Part shown: positions 52,231 through 60,552 of the stretch, piece after piece | How the letters are laid out: each line of letters opens with the position of its first letter | How positions within the stretch are numbered: position 1 is the first letter of the stretch | Origin: ZC4RG30 sp964417875 | Lineage (GTDB): Bacteria; Pseudomonadota; Gammaproteobacteria; Steroidobacterales; Steroidobacteraceae | Length of the DNA stretch: 64,000 nucleotides | Reading direction: 5' to 3' | Assembly (NCBI GenBank): GCA_964417875.1 | Contig: CAYQJU010000002.1 | Coordinates: 1-64,000, forward strand | Position numbers and translations under genes: made by a program | The notes under the pieces: generated by a model | Told to the model about the DNA's origin: nothing | The model's input: only the letters and a program-made list of their open reading frames with translations | Database searches by the model: none

Positions 52231-52659
52231 TCAGCGACCCTCTGCCTGGCGGCGGGTTTCCTCGCCGACGGCGCGCTGGTCCTGGTTGCGCGATGAACGC
52301 AGGCCGAAGAATCCTTCCTTCGTCTCTGCGGAAACCACATAGCCGCCCTCGGTGCCGTCACGGAACGGCGCGGCGTTGACGGTGATCTCTTCGCCCACCT
52401 TCACCATGCCCTTGCGATAGCCGCCGCGGTACATGTTGTTGGTGCTATGGCCCTCGAAACGCACTTCGCGCTTGCCCTTCTCGTCGTTGAGCTCGACGAC
52501 CAGGCGCATGTGCGGGTTGATGGCGGCGAAGTCCTTGACGATGCCGGTATAGGACACCTGGCGGCTGAAATCGAACTGCACCGCGGAGTGGTGCGCGATC
52601 GCCGTGCCGGCGGCCAGCGCCGCGGCAACCAGGGTCAGGGTGCGGAAAATCTGCTTCAT
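52231..52659 (-). CDS. DUF6152-type exported protein
   Basis: 142 residues with a signal peptide (FRTLTLVAAALAAGTAIA) followed at once by AHHSAVQFDF, the His-His-Ser motif typical of the DUF6152 family; YTGIVKDFAAINPHMRLVVEL continues the pattern. The function of the family is not known; its position right after the signal and the paired histidines suggest metal or haem-like ligand binding in the periplasm, which is inference only. Lies 34 bases upstream of the dioxygenase gene and 24 bases downstream of another secreted-protein gene. Confidence 0.8.
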   Translation of the reverse strand: MKQIFRTLTLVAAALAAGTAIAHHSAVQFDFSRQVSYTGIVKDFAAINPHMRLVVELNDEKGKREVRFEGHSTNNMYRGGYRKGMVKVGEEITVNAAPFRDGTEGGYVVSAETKEGFFGLRSSRNQDQRAVGEETRRQAEGR

Positions 52660-52683
52660 TGAATTGATCCTCGGGATGCCAGA

Positions 52684-53442
52684 TCAGGGATTGAACGGGT
52701 CGGGAACGCCGGCTTCCTTCGCGCGCTCGGCGATGCGGTCGAGCCACATCTCCTCGGGGCACTCATAGGGAAGCAGCCGGCCATTGGGCACCTCGGCCCA
52801 GCGCTTGGTCTGCACCACCGGCGCGGTGTAGAACTTCGGGTCGGTCATGGTCATCTCGGCCTTCAAGATGCGGCGGCCCTGGTCGTCGACGCCGTCGAAC
52901 TGGTAGCGCTCGACGATCTTCGCCTCGTCGGAATGCGGCGTGCGCTGGTCGACCTGGTCCACCAGATTGTCGGTCTCGACCACCAGCACGTTGCCCTCCC
53001 AGCGACCCGACGAGTAGCCATTGCGGCCCGGGATGCGGTCTTCGGGGGCCGCGTTGCGGTCGCCGAAGTAGATGCGGCGCACTTCAGTGTGGGCCTCATA
53101 GATGATGGTGATCTGCTCGGGGCGCTGGATGATCTCCATCGGATAGGCGCCCGAGCCCAGCATGGAACCGGGCATGCCCGTGCCCACACACCAGCGGCCG
53201 GGCGAATCGTCGGTGCCACCGGTGAGCTTGTTGTAGGCGTCGACGCGCGCGCGCGCATAGGGCGTGAGGGGCAAGGGCCCCGCTGCCGGCGCACTGTTGC
53301 CGCCAGTCGACCGGCCGGCCGTGGTCCACACGCCAGTGAAATCAGGTGGCGCGCCGGCCGCCACGGCAGCGGCGCCGACCAGCAGCGCAGCCACGGCGAC
53401 CCCCGCGCGGCGAATCGCGATTTTCAGATGCCCCATGTTCAT
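52684..53442 (-). CDS. secreted protein of unknown function, first gene of the dioxygenase operon
   Basis: 252 residues from the ATG at 53442 (MNMGHLKIAIRRAG), preceded by a GGGGG tract. A signal peptide (VAVAALLVGAAAVAAG) is followed by PPDFTGVWTTAGR, a lipocalin-like opening, and a mainly beta region with NGYSSGRWEGNVLVVETDNL and YQFDGVDDQGRRI. The segment RWEGNTLVVET is common in exported proteins that accompany DUF6152 genes and is widespread in soil proteobacteria. I do not know the function. A promoter with a perfect -35 lies upstream. Confidence 0.8.
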   Translation of the reverse strand: MNMGHLKIAIRRAGVAVAALLVGAAAVAAGAPPDFTGVWTTAGRSTGGNSAPAAGPLPLTPYARARVDAYNKLTGGTDDSPGRWCVGTGMPGSMLGSGAYPMEIIQRPEQITIIYEAHTEVRRIYFGDRNAAPEDRIPGRNGYSSGRWEGNVLVVETDNLVDQVDQRTPHSDEAKIVERYQFDGVDDQGRRILKAEMTMTDPKFYTAPVVQTKRWAEVPNGRLLPYECPEEMWLDRIAERAKEAGVPDPFNP

Positions 53443-53477
53443 CCCCCGTTCTTTGTCGGTTTGGTGCCAATCGATCA

Positions 53478-53506
53478 AGCGTAGGCGCACCCCCGGGGGC
53501 TGTCAA
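53478..53506 (-). promoter_or_regulatory. candidate promoter of the dioxygenase operon with a palindrome in its spacer
   Basis: On the minus strand a perfect TTGACA (53506-53501) and TACGCT (53483-53478) with a 17-base spacer. The spacer contains the 10-base palindrome CCCCCGGGGG (53490-53499), a possible regulator site. Predicted start near 53471, about 29 bases before the ATG at 53442. Confidence 0.55.
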
Positions 53507-53549
53507 AATGTGTCCCGGGCAGTGTTTGCGCCTCTGGCATCATCGCATC

Positions 53550-54332
53550 ATGTTGCCCTCGCTGTATGTCCCACACGGTGGTGGTCCCTGCTTTTTCATG
53601 GAAGATCCGCAGGGGTTGTGGACCGGCATGGCCCGCTTCCTGCGCGAGCTGCCGGCTTCGCTGCCCGAACGGCCGCGCTCGATCCTGATCGTGTCCGGAC
53701 ACTGGGAGACCCGCGGCCTGGCACTGACCGCGGCGAAGCAGCCGCCACTGATCTTCGATTACTACGGATTTCCCGCGCACACCTATGCGCTGCGCTATGA
53801 CGCGCCGGGCAATCCGGCGCTGGCTGCCCGCGCCCGGCAGTTGCTGCAGGCGGCCGGCTTCCCCGCCGCGCTCGATCCCGGGCGGGGCCTCGACCATGGC
53901 GTGTTCGTGCCGCTGAAGGTGGTGTTTCCCGAGGCCGACATCCCGGTGGTGGAACTGTCGCTGGATGCGGGTCTCGATGCCGCCACCCACCTCGCCGTGG
54001 GCCGTGCGCTGGCACCCTTGCGCGAAGACGGCGTGCTGGTAATGGGCGCGGGCATGAGTTTCCATAACCTGCGGGCGCTGGGGGATCCGCGGCTCGCGGA
54101 GCCCTCCGCGCAATTCGATGCCTGGCTGACGGCGGCGGCCTGCGCGCCGGCGGAGGAACGGGCCGCGCAACTGGCGCGCTGGCATGAAGCCCCGGCGGCG
54201 CGCATCGCGCATCCCCGCCACGAGCACCTGCTGCCGATGATGGTGGCGGCGGGTGCCTCGTCACAGCCCGGTCGGCGCATCTACAACGAGCAGGTGCTGG
54301 GCACCTGGATCTCTGGATTCGCCTTCGACTGA
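53550..54332 (+). CDS. DODA-type (LigB superfamily) extradiol dioxygenase
   Basis: 260 residues from the ATG at 53550 (MLPSLYVPHGGGPCFFM). It belongs to the 4,5-DOPA-extradiol-dioxygenase-like family: metal histidines in PHGGGP, GHWETRG and GLDHGVFVPL, with HPRHEHLLPMMVAAG near the end. E. coli YgiD is of this type and opens DOPA in vitro; the natural substrate here is unknown. Divergent from the fused dioxygenase operon across a 107-base region, so both could answer one regulator. No clear -35 was found for this direction. Confidence 0.88.
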   Translation: MLPSLYVPHGGGPCFFMEDPQGLWTGMARFLRELPASLPERPRSILIVSGHWETRGLALTAAKQPPLIFDYYGFPAHTYALRYDAPGNPALAARARQLLQAAGFPAALDPGRGLDHGVFVPLKVVFPEADIPVVELSLDAGLDAATHLAVGRALAPLREDGVLVMGAGMSFHNLRALGDPRLAEPSAQFDAWLTAAACAPAEERAAQLARWHEAPAARIAHPRHEHLLPMMVAAGASSQPGRRIYNEQVLGTWISGFAFD

Positions 54333-54345
54333 GCCTGCGGACCGC

Positions 54346-55050
54346 TCAGCACAGCAGCATCGCCAGCAGCGGCGCGGCCAGCACATTCAGCACGCCTGTC
54401 AGCACCATGCTCAGACCGGCGATGGCGCCTTCGCGCTCATCCTCCTGCAATGCCCGCGCCGTGCCGATGGCATGCGCGGCCACGCCATAGGCCGCGCCGC
54501 GCGCCAGCGCCGTGCGTGCGCCGATGCGCGCCAGCATCAGCTCGCCGGCCAGCGCGCCGATGAGTCCGGTGATGATGACGAACACCGCGGTGAGGCCGGG
54601 AATGCCGCCGATGTCGCGCGCCACCTCCATCGCAAACGGCGTGCTGATCGAGCGCGGCAGCAGCGAGCGCAGCAGCGCGTCATCGAGACCCAGCAGCAGC
54701 GCCAGCATCCAGCCCGAGGCGATGGCAGCGATGCTGCCGGCCAGCATGCCCGCCACCAGCACCGGCCAGTGCGCGCGCACCAGCGCGCGCTGCTGCCAGA
54801 CCGGTACGGCAAAGGCGACGATGGCCGGACCCAGCAGCCAGACCAGCCAGCGCGTGCCGGCGAAGTAATCGGCATAGGCGGTGCGCGTGGCGAGAATGGC
54901 CAGCCCCACCACCAGCGGCGTGACCAGGATCGGCGCCAGCAGCGGATGTGGCCACTGCCGGTGCACGCGGCGCGCGGCGCCGAACACCAGCAGCGTGGCC
55001 AGCGACCAGGCGATGGCGCGCAGCATTGCGGCCGGATCAATCGCGGTCAC
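54346..55050 (-). CDS. lrgB: LrgB/CidB-family membrane protein
   Basis: 234 residues, about seven hydrophobic segments. Conserved LrgB features include PLLAPILVTPLVVGLAIL, AIVAFAVPVWQQ and the segment SISTPFAMEVARDIGGIPGLTAVFVI, then GAAYGVAAHAIGTARAL. LrgA-LrgB pairs act in murein-hydrolase control and in export of small carboxylates such as pyruvate or glycolate. Overlaps lrgA by 14 bases. Convergent with the DODA-type gene, 13 bases apart. Confidence 0.92.
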   Translation of the reverse strand: MTAIDPAAMLRAIAWSLATLLVFGAARRVHRQWPHPLLAPILVTPLVVGLAILATRTAYADYFAGTRWLVWLLGPAIVAFAVPVWQQRALVRAHWPVLVAGMLAGSIAAIASGWMLALLLGLDDALLRSLLPRSISTPFAMEVARDIGGIPGLTAVFVIITGLIGALAGELMLARIGARTALARGAAYGVAAHAIGTARALQEDEREGAIAGLSMVLTGVLNVLAAPLLAMLLC

Positions 55051-55432
55051 GGCGCCCCGTCATGGCAATGGCCAGGCACACTGCGCGCGCCGTCACGGCC
55101 ATCACGATGGCGCTGCCGGCGATGATCACCACCAGCACCTTGATGCCGGTCCAGCCGAGCAACTGCGGATGCTCGAGGATGGCCAGCACCGCCGGCACGA
55201 ACAGCACCAGCATGCGCGCCAGCAGCCAGTCCGCCCCGGGGGCGATGCAGCGCTCAGGCAGGGCGCGGCTGGCCAGCAGCAGCCACAGCAGCGCGAAGCC
55301 GGCGATGCTGCCGGGGAATGGCAGGCCGGTAGCGCGCACCAGCAGGTCGCCGGCCATCCACAGCAGGACCAGAAGGCCGATCTGCAGCAGCGCGGCCGGC
55401 GTGATCCAGCGACGGGAGGGACCGGTGGGCAC
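55037..55432 (-). CDS. lrgA: LrgA/CidA-family membrane protein
   Basis: 131 residues, about four helices. LPFPGSIAGFALLWLLL is the family hallmark (PxPGxxxGxxLL), followed by GADWLLARMLVLFVPAVLAIL. Holin-like partner of the LrgB protein encoded just downstream. It starts three bases after the nnrU stop, so the SDR-nnrU-lrgA-lrgB genes form one probable transcript. Confidence 0.9.
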   Translation of the reverse strand: MPTGPSRRWITPAALLQIGLLVLLWMAGDLLVRATGLPFPGSIAGFALLWLLLASRALPERCIAPGADWLLARMLVLFVPAVLAILEHPQLLGWTGIKVLVVIIAGSAIVMAVTARAVCLAIAMTGRRDRD

Positions 55433-55435
55433 GCG

Positions 55436-56017
55436 TCAGATCAGCGGGACCCCGATCAGCGCGCGATGCAGCCACAGCAGCATGGCCACATACAGGCCGA
55501 TGCCCGCCACCACCGCGATCACGTCGTTGCGCAGCGCCGGTGCCGGCAGCGGCAGCATCATCGGGCGCGGCGGCCGGCGGCCGAGCGATATGCGCGCCAC
55601 CACGGCCCACACCAGGAAGCCGCCGAACAGCAGCACATCGGCCAGCATGCCGTTGGCCAGCAGGTGCGCCAGCGCCCAGGCCTTCACCGCCACCAGCATC
55701 GGGTGCTTCAGCTTCGCCTTGATGCGCCCGGGCAGATAGGCGGCCAGGATCAGCGGGAACACCGGCAGCATCAGCAGGAATGCGGCATGCCGCATTCCGG
55801 TCGGCGGGAAATACAGCGGCACCGGCGCGCGGCGGGCCTGCGCATAGCCGATGATGATCAGCACCAGCCCGGCCAGCGACACCAGTGAATAGACGGCCCG
55901 CCAGGCATTCGTGCCCCACGAGGCCGCCCAGGCATCGCGCAGCCCCGGCGCCGCAATGGCGAAGGAATGCATGCCGAAGAACATCACGACACCGATGACC
56001 AGCAGCAGCATCTGCAT
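55436..56017 (-). CDS. nnrU: NnrU-family membrane protein
   Basis: 193 residues with about six hydrophobic segments. GMHSFAIAAPGLRDAWAASWG at the N-terminus and AYLPGRIKAKLKHPMLVAVKAWALAHLLANGMLADVLLFG in shorter blocks match NnrU, a protein first linked to nitric-oxide reduction in Rhodobacter and related to isoprenylcysteine methyltransferase-like folds. No denitrification genes are nearby, so that role is not supported here. Lies 18 bases after the SDR gene. Confidence 0.88.
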   Translation of the reverse strand: MQMLLLVIGVVMFFGMHSFAIAAPGLRDAWAASWGTNAWRAVYSLVSLAGLVLIIIGYAQARRAPVPLYFPPTGMRHAAFLLMLPVFPLILAAYLPGRIKAKLKHPMLVAVKAWALAHLLANGMLADVLLFGGFLVWAVVARISLGRRPPRPMMLPLPAPALRNDVIAVVAGIGLYVAMLLWLHRALIGVPLI

Positions 56018-56035
56018 GGCAACTCCTCCGGGCGA

Positions 56036-56791
56036 TCAGGCCCGCTGCATGTCTCCGTCGATGGGAATCAGCTGGCCGGAAATCGACTTGCCGGCATCGG
56101 AGGCGAGGAACACCGCCAGCTGCGCGATGTCGGCCGGATCCACCAGCTGCTTGAGCGACTGGTTGGTCAGTCCCAGCAGCTTCTCCTCGTCGATCGAGCG
56201 CCCGGAAAGCTGCGCGCGGCCGGCGAACACGCGCTCGGCACGCTCGCCCGCCACCGCGCCCGGCGCAATGGCGTTGGCGCGGATGCCGTACTGCCCCAGC
56301 TCCAGTGCCAGCGTCTTGGTGAAACCCACCAGTGCCCACTTGGTGGAGGAATAGGCGGCGCGATTGGCATAGCCGAAGCGGCCGGCCGCCGAAGACATGT
56401 TGAGGATGGTGCCGCCACCGGCGGCAATCAGGTGCGGAATGGCGAGCCGCGCCACATCGAAGGAACCGGTGAGATTGACCCGCAGCACCGCATCCCAGTC
56501 GGCCGGATCCAGTTCATGCACGGGCCGCGTCGGCCCGCCGATGCCGGCGTTGTTGACCAGCACGTCGAGCCCGCCGAGGCGCGAGGCGGCATCGGCCACC
56601 ATCGCCGCCACCGCGGCCCGGTCGCCGACATCACAGCGGTGCGTGATGAGGCCGCGAAGTTCACTGGCGGCGCGCGCGAGCGCAGCTTCGTCGATGTCGC
56701 ACACGTACACACGCGCGCCATTCGCATGGAAGGCGCGCGCAAGCGCAAGGCCGATGCCACCGGCACCGGCGGTGATGAGGACTCTGGACAT
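56036..56791 (-). CDS. SDR-family NAD(P)-dependent oxidoreductase
   Basis: 251 residues from the ATG at 56791 (MSRVLITAGAGGIGLALA). Classical SDR: nucleotide loop TAGAGGIG, NNAG (VLVNNAGIGGP), the catalytic Ser in NMSSAAGRFG and YSSTK, then IAPGAV. It ends with SGQLIPIDGDMQRA as usual. Substrate unknown; the family includes 3-oxoacyl reductases and hydroxysteroid dehydrogenases. The upstream frame to 56830 adds 13 residues without support. First gene of a unit with nnrU and lrgAB. Confidence 0.9.
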   Translation of the reverse strand: MSRVLITAGAGGIGLALARAFHANGARVYVCDIDEAALARAASELRGLITHRCDVGDRAAVAAMVADAASRLGGLDVLVNNAGIGGPTRPVHELDPADWDAVLRVNLTGSFDVARLAIPHLIAAGGGTILNMSSAAGRFGYANRAAYSSTKWALVGFTKTLALELGQYGIRANAIAPGAVAGERAERVFAGRAQLSGRSIDEEKLLGLTNQSLKQLVDPADIAQLAVFLASDAGKSISGQLIPIDGDMQRA

Positions 56792-56845
56792 GCGCGAGAG
56801 TGTACCCCGGCCGTCGCCGGCCCGGGGCAACGTGGGATCGACCGG

Positions 56846-57490
56846 TCAGGGTGCGACCGGTGCGCGGCGTGCGGTGGTGACCTTCACCGGTTCGGCCATC
56901 ATCTGCCCCTGCATCACCGGATTGCGTGCCTCGGCGCTACGCGGCAGTTCGAGCATCGCGCGCACCACGTCCATGCCCTGCACCACGCGTCCGAACACGG
57001 CGTAGCCTGGATCGCCATCGGGCTGGCCATCCATCGACACCAGGTCGCCCACCACGATGAAGAAGTCCGCCGTGGCTGTGCCGGGCTTCTCGCGCGCCAT
57101 CGAGATGGCGCCATCCACATGCGACAGCCCGGTCTGCAACGGCGACTCATGCTCGATGGCCTTGTAGATCTTCTTCGGATCACCCTGCAGCCCGCCCTGC
57201 ACGATGGCATAGGCGCCATCCTCGCTGACCTTGTGCGCGCGGTAGAAGCTCATGCCATCGAGGCGCTTCGCATCCACATAGCGCAGGAAGTTCGCCGCAG
57301 TGACCGGCGCGCGTTCGGTTTCGAGCGCGATGTGGATGTCGCCCAGCGCCGTAGTGAGGATCACGGTGGTGGTGGCAAAGGAGCGTTCCGGCGCGGCATC
57401 GGTGGCATCACCCTGCTGCGCCGGGACCTGGAAGGACGCCGCGCCCAGCACCAGCGCCAGCAGCCAATGGATTCGGAGGATGCGGTTCAT
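56846..57490 (-). CDS. exported cyclophilin-type peptidyl-prolyl isomerase
   Basis: 214 residues from the ATG at 57490 with a signal peptide (HWLLALVLGAASFQVPAQ). The domain resembles cyclophilin but is divergent: MSFYRAHKVSEDGAYAIVQGG replaces the usual FHRVIPGFMIQGG, keeping Arg; ISMAREKPGTATADFFIVVGD and YAVFGRVVQGMDVVRAMLEL follow. Probably a periplasmic isomerase, though the changed core could alter activity. It is divergent from the SnoaL-like gene across 52 bases. Confidence 0.85.
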   Translation of the reverse strand: MNRILRIHWLLALVLGAASFQVPAQQGDATDAAPERSFATTTVILTTALGDIHIALETERAPVTAANFLRYVDAKRLDGMSFYRAHKVSEDGAYAIVQGGLQGDPKKIYKAIEHESPLQTGLSHVDGAISMAREKPGTATADFFIVVGDLVSMDGQPDGDPGYAVFGRVVQGMDVVRAMLELPRSAEARNPVMQGQMMAEPVKVTTARRAPVAP

Positions 57491-57542
57491 GGGCACCGAT
57501 CGTATGATCCTGGCGCAGGATTGCCAATGCAGGGAGCACCCC

Positions 57543-58037
57543 ATGTTGCCCAGGTTGCTGTGCGGATTGATTGTCCTGTCAGGTGTCTGCGCGCCGCTGG
57601 CCTTCGCAGCGCAGCCGGACAGCACCGAGGCGCGCCTGCGCCAACTCGAGGACGAGGCCGCCATCGGGCGGCTGCTGCTGGAATACGGCCGCACGCTCGA
57701 TGCGCGCGACTTCGCAGCCTATGCCGCATTGTTCGCCCCGCAGGGTGCCTGGAAGGGCGCAATGGGAACCTTCACCGGGCCCCGGCAGATCCAGAGCGAG
57801 ATGGAACGCATCTTTGCCGGCGCCACCGACATTCCCAGGGGCAGCAACTTCCATGTGATGTCGAACTTCATCATCGATGTGCAGGGCGATCGCGCCACGG
57901 CGAAGTCGATGTTCGTGTTCTATCGCATGGAGGGCAGCAAGCCGGTGGCCGAGGTGGCCGGCCGCTATGAAGATGTGCTGGTGCGCATCGATGGTGCGTG
58001 GAAGTTCCTGGAGCGCAACGCGCTGCCGCCAGGCTGA
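57543..58037 (+). CDS. exported SnoaL-like domain protein
   Basis: 164 residues from the ATG at 57543, with GGGAG eight bases upstream. A signal peptide (LCGLIVLSGVCAPLAFAA) precedes a NTF2/SnoaL-type alpha-beta fold: LEDEAAIGRLLLEYGRTLDARDFAAYAALFAPQGAW in short blocks, then GRYEDVLVRIDGAWKFLER at the end. Members of this fold include cyclases, isomerases and binding proteins; activity cannot be inferred. Exported SnoaL proteins are common beside steroid or aromatic catabolic genes, but no direct link is shown here. Confidence 0.83.
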   Translation: MLPRLLCGLIVLSGVCAPLAFAAQPDSTEARLRQLEDEAAIGRLLLEYGRTLDARDFAAYAALFAPQGAWKGAMGTFTGPRQIQSEMERIFAGATDIPRGSNFHVMSNFIIDVQGDRATAKSMFVFYRMEGSKPVAEVAGRYEDVLVRIDGAWKFLERNALPPG

Positions 58038-58221
58038 GAGGCAAACCGTTGGCGTGGCAACCCGCCACGATGCCGCAACCGGCCGGCCCGTCCCACCGGG
58101 CCGATGGTTCCTCCTCGCGTAGGAGTGCGCCGACTGCGCATGCAGAACTGCCACCGATGGCCTGCCGCAGGACAGCCGCGCATTGTCACTGCCCATCCGC
58201 CATCCTCGAGGGAGAATCCCC

Positions 58222-58551
58222 ATGCAAGCAGTGTCCCAGGACCGCATCGCGCAACTGGCCTACCAGCTCTGGCAGGAGCGCGGTTGTCCGGATGGCTCGC
58301 CGGAAGTGGACTGGGAGCGCGCCGTCCGGATGCTCGAGTCCCCGGCATCGTCAGGCGGCAATGAAGTGCTCTCGGCGCCGGCCAGGACTTCGCAGACTTC
58401 CGCGCGCCTGGAGGGATCCTCCGCCGCCAGCCGCCCGGCCGAACCGGCCCGGCCCTTCCAGACCGACGGCGCAGGCGCCGCGACGGCGGCCGGCACCACG
58501 CGTCCGCGCGGCGGCAAGGGACGCACCAGCTCGCGGCGTTCGGCGATCTGA
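58222..58551 (+). CDS. small DUF2934-type protein
   Basis: 109 residues from the ATG at 58222, preceded by GAGGGAGA; an ATG at 58183 adds 13 residues. The N-terminal 35 residues (QDRIAQLAYQLWQERGCPDGS...DWERAVRML) match the short DUF2934 motif; the rest is a disordered Ser/Ala/Pro/Arg-rich tail ending in a basic cluster. Function unknown. Its stop codon abuts that of the debranching-enzyme gene on the other strand (TGA directly followed by TCA). Confidence 0.75.
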   Translation: MQAVSQDRIAQLAYQLWQERGCPDGSPEVDWERAVRMLESPASSGGNEVLSAPARTSQTSARLEGSSAASRPAEPARPFQTDGAGAATAAGTTRPRGGKGRTSSRRSAI

Positions 58552-60552
58552 TCAGGCGGTACGCTTCCAGCAGCGCAGCACCTCGGCCACGCTCCAGGCC
58601 TGCGCAATGCAGCCATGTGCGGTGTGCGGTGGTTCGCCGTCGAACACCTCGCTGATCGTGCCGAGGCCTGCCACCTGCAGGTGGGCCGGAAACGCCGCCA
58701 GCATGGCGCGCGCGCCGGCCCGGTCATCATGCGTCTTCAGCCAGGCGTCGACGAAGGCCCCCAGCAGCCAGGGCCAGACCGTGCCCTGGTGATAGGCCGA
58801 ATCGCGGGCCGCAAGATTGCCCTGATAGGTGCGTGAATAGGCCGGGTCGCCCTGCTCGAGGGTGCGCAGGCCCACCGGCGTCAGCAGTTCCCGTCCCACC
58901 ACCTCGAGCACCGCGGGCCAGCGCGATGCCTCGAGAACCGGATGTTCCAGCCCGATCGCGAACAGCTGGTTGGGGCGGATGCGGGCATCGCTTGCAGGCT
59001 GGTCCTCGCCATCGATGAGGTCATACAGGCAGCCGCGCTGCTGATTCCAGAAGCGCGCGTTGAACGCCAGGCGCACCTGCCGCGCGCACTGCTGGTAGCG
59101 CGCCGCATCGCCCGGATCCCAGCCGGCCATCAGGCACAGCGCGTTGTACCAGAGCGCCTGGATCTCCACCGGCTTGCCGCGGCGGGGCGTCACGATCCAG
59201 TCGCCCATGTGCGCATCCATCCATGTCAGCGCATGGTCGGGCGTGCTGGCGCAGAGCATGCCGTCGGCCCTATCGACACCGATGCCGAAGCGCGTGCCCG
59301 CGAAATGGCATTGCATCACCTGCCGCAGCACCGGCAGCAGTTCATCGAACACGCTGCGATCCCCGGTGACCGTGACATAGCGATGGATGGCTTGGAAATA
59401 CCACAGCGTGGCATCGACGGTGTGATACCAGCCCTCGCGCGAGCCTTCCGGGAACAGGTTCGGCAGCAGCCCATCGCGCACATAGTGGGCAAAGGTCAGA
59501 AGCGTGGCGCGGGCCTCGCTGTGCCGGCCGGTGGCCAGCATCAGTCCGTCCAGCGAGATCATCGTGTCGCGGCCCCAGTCGAGGAACCAGTGGTATCCGG
59601 CGACCACGGTGCGCAGTGGATGACCGTGCTGCGTGGCCCCGGTGGTCTCATCGACCCGGCTCTCGGGCAGGATCAGGAACTGGTCCGCGGCCACGGTGAG
59701 GCGCGCCAGAAAGGGGTCATCGGCAGCGCCGGCGCAGTCCACCAGCCGGGCAATGCGCTGGCGCTCGGCGTCGAAGGGATCACCCGCATCGGGCGGTTCC
59801 GGCGCATCCTCGGTGGTCATCACCAGCACGGCAGGCGTGCCGGGTCGTGCCTGCCACTCGAAATAGCCGGGACTGGCGGCGGCCTCGTGGCTCGGGTAGC
59901 CGCGCAGCTGTTCGCGCCACAGCCCGGCCTCCGGTTCCTCGACCGGATCGACGATGAATGGCAGCCCGTCCGGCTGCAGCTGCATCGCCATCCACAACGG
60001 GCACCGCTGCAGCTGCACGCGCCAGCGGCCCTGCGCATCGGGCGTCACATCGAAATGTCCGTAGTCGGGCTCGCGCAGCGGCGCGTCCTGGCGACGGAAC
60101 GGCATGAACGGGCGGATGCGCACCAGCGCGGCGGGCCCGCCAATGATCTGGTAGCGCAGCAGCGTGGTGTTGCGCTGGTGCGGCATCACCAGGCAGCGCT
60201 GCAGCGTCACCTCGCCGCACTGGAAGGTCCAGCGGGCGATGTTGCCGTCGAGCTGGAAGTCGCGCAGCAGCGATGCGTTGGCCCGGCCCAGCGGCTGGCC
60301 GATGCGGTCCGAGTCACCCAGGCGGAAGCGCTGCGTGCCGCAGATGATCTCCTCGTCGAGGCGCGATACCAGCACATGGCGGCCGCGCGGCTCGGGCAGG
60401 TTGGGCACGAACATGCCGTGGTAGCGGCGCGTGCAGACACCGGCCAGCGTGCCCGAGGCATAGCCGCCCAGACCATTGGTGATGATCCACTCGCGGTTGC
60501 GCCAGCCTTCGGCGTCCCGCTCTGCCGGCAGCGGGATCTGCAGCACGGTCAT
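58552..60552 (-). CDS. amylo-alpha-1,6-glucosidase (archaeal-type glycogen debranching enzyme)
   Basis: 666 residues. An N-terminal beta-rich glycogen-debranching domain opens with REWIITNGLGGYASGTLAG and TRRYHGMFVPNLPEPRGR; the C-terminal (alpha/alpha)6 catalytic domain has GYHWFLDWGRDTMISLDGLML, EIQALWYNALCLM and HQGTVWPWLLGAFVDAWL. It hydrolyses 1,6 branch points of glycogen or maltodextrin. It overlaps treZ by four bases and so stands where treX/glgX would be in a treXYZ operon: freeing linear chains for TreY. Confidence 0.92.
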   Translation of the reverse strand: MTVLQIPLPAERDAEGWRNREWIITNGLGGYASGTLAGVCTRRYHGMFVPNLPEPRGRHVLVSRLDEEIICGTQRFRLGDSDRIGQPLGRANASLLRDFQLDGNIARWTFQCGEVTLQRCLVMPHQRNTTLLRYQIIGGPAALVRIRPFMPFRRQDAPLREPDYGHFDVTPDAQGRWRVQLQRCPLWMAMQLQPDGLPFIVDPVEEPEAGLWREQLRGYPSHEAAASPGYFEWQARPGTPAVLVMTTEDAPEPPDAGDPFDAERQRIARLVDCAGAADDPFLARLTVAADQFLILPESRVDETTGATQHGHPLRTVVAGYHWFLDWGRDTMISLDGLMLATGRHSEARATLLTFAHYVRDGLLPNLFPEGSREGWYHTVDATLWYFQAIHRYVTVTGDRSVFDELLPVLRQVMQCHFAGTRFGIGVDRADGMLCASTPDHALTWMDAHMGDWIVTPRRGKPVEIQALWYNALCLMAGWDPGDAARYQQCARQVRLAFNARFWNQQRGCLYDLIDGEDQPASDARIRPNQLFAIGLEHPVLEASRWPAVLEVVGRELLTPVGLRTLEQGDPAYSRTYQGNLAARDSAYHQGTVWPWLLGAFVDAWLKTHDDRAGARAMLAAFPAHLQVAGLGTISEVFDGEPPHTAHGCIAQAWSVAEVLRCWKRTA

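Noticed and set aside
54346..56791. SDR-nnrU-lrgAB as a denitrification or nitric-oxide module
   Set aside because: NnrU was named in that setting, but no nitrite or nitric-oxide reductase or regulator genes are in the window.
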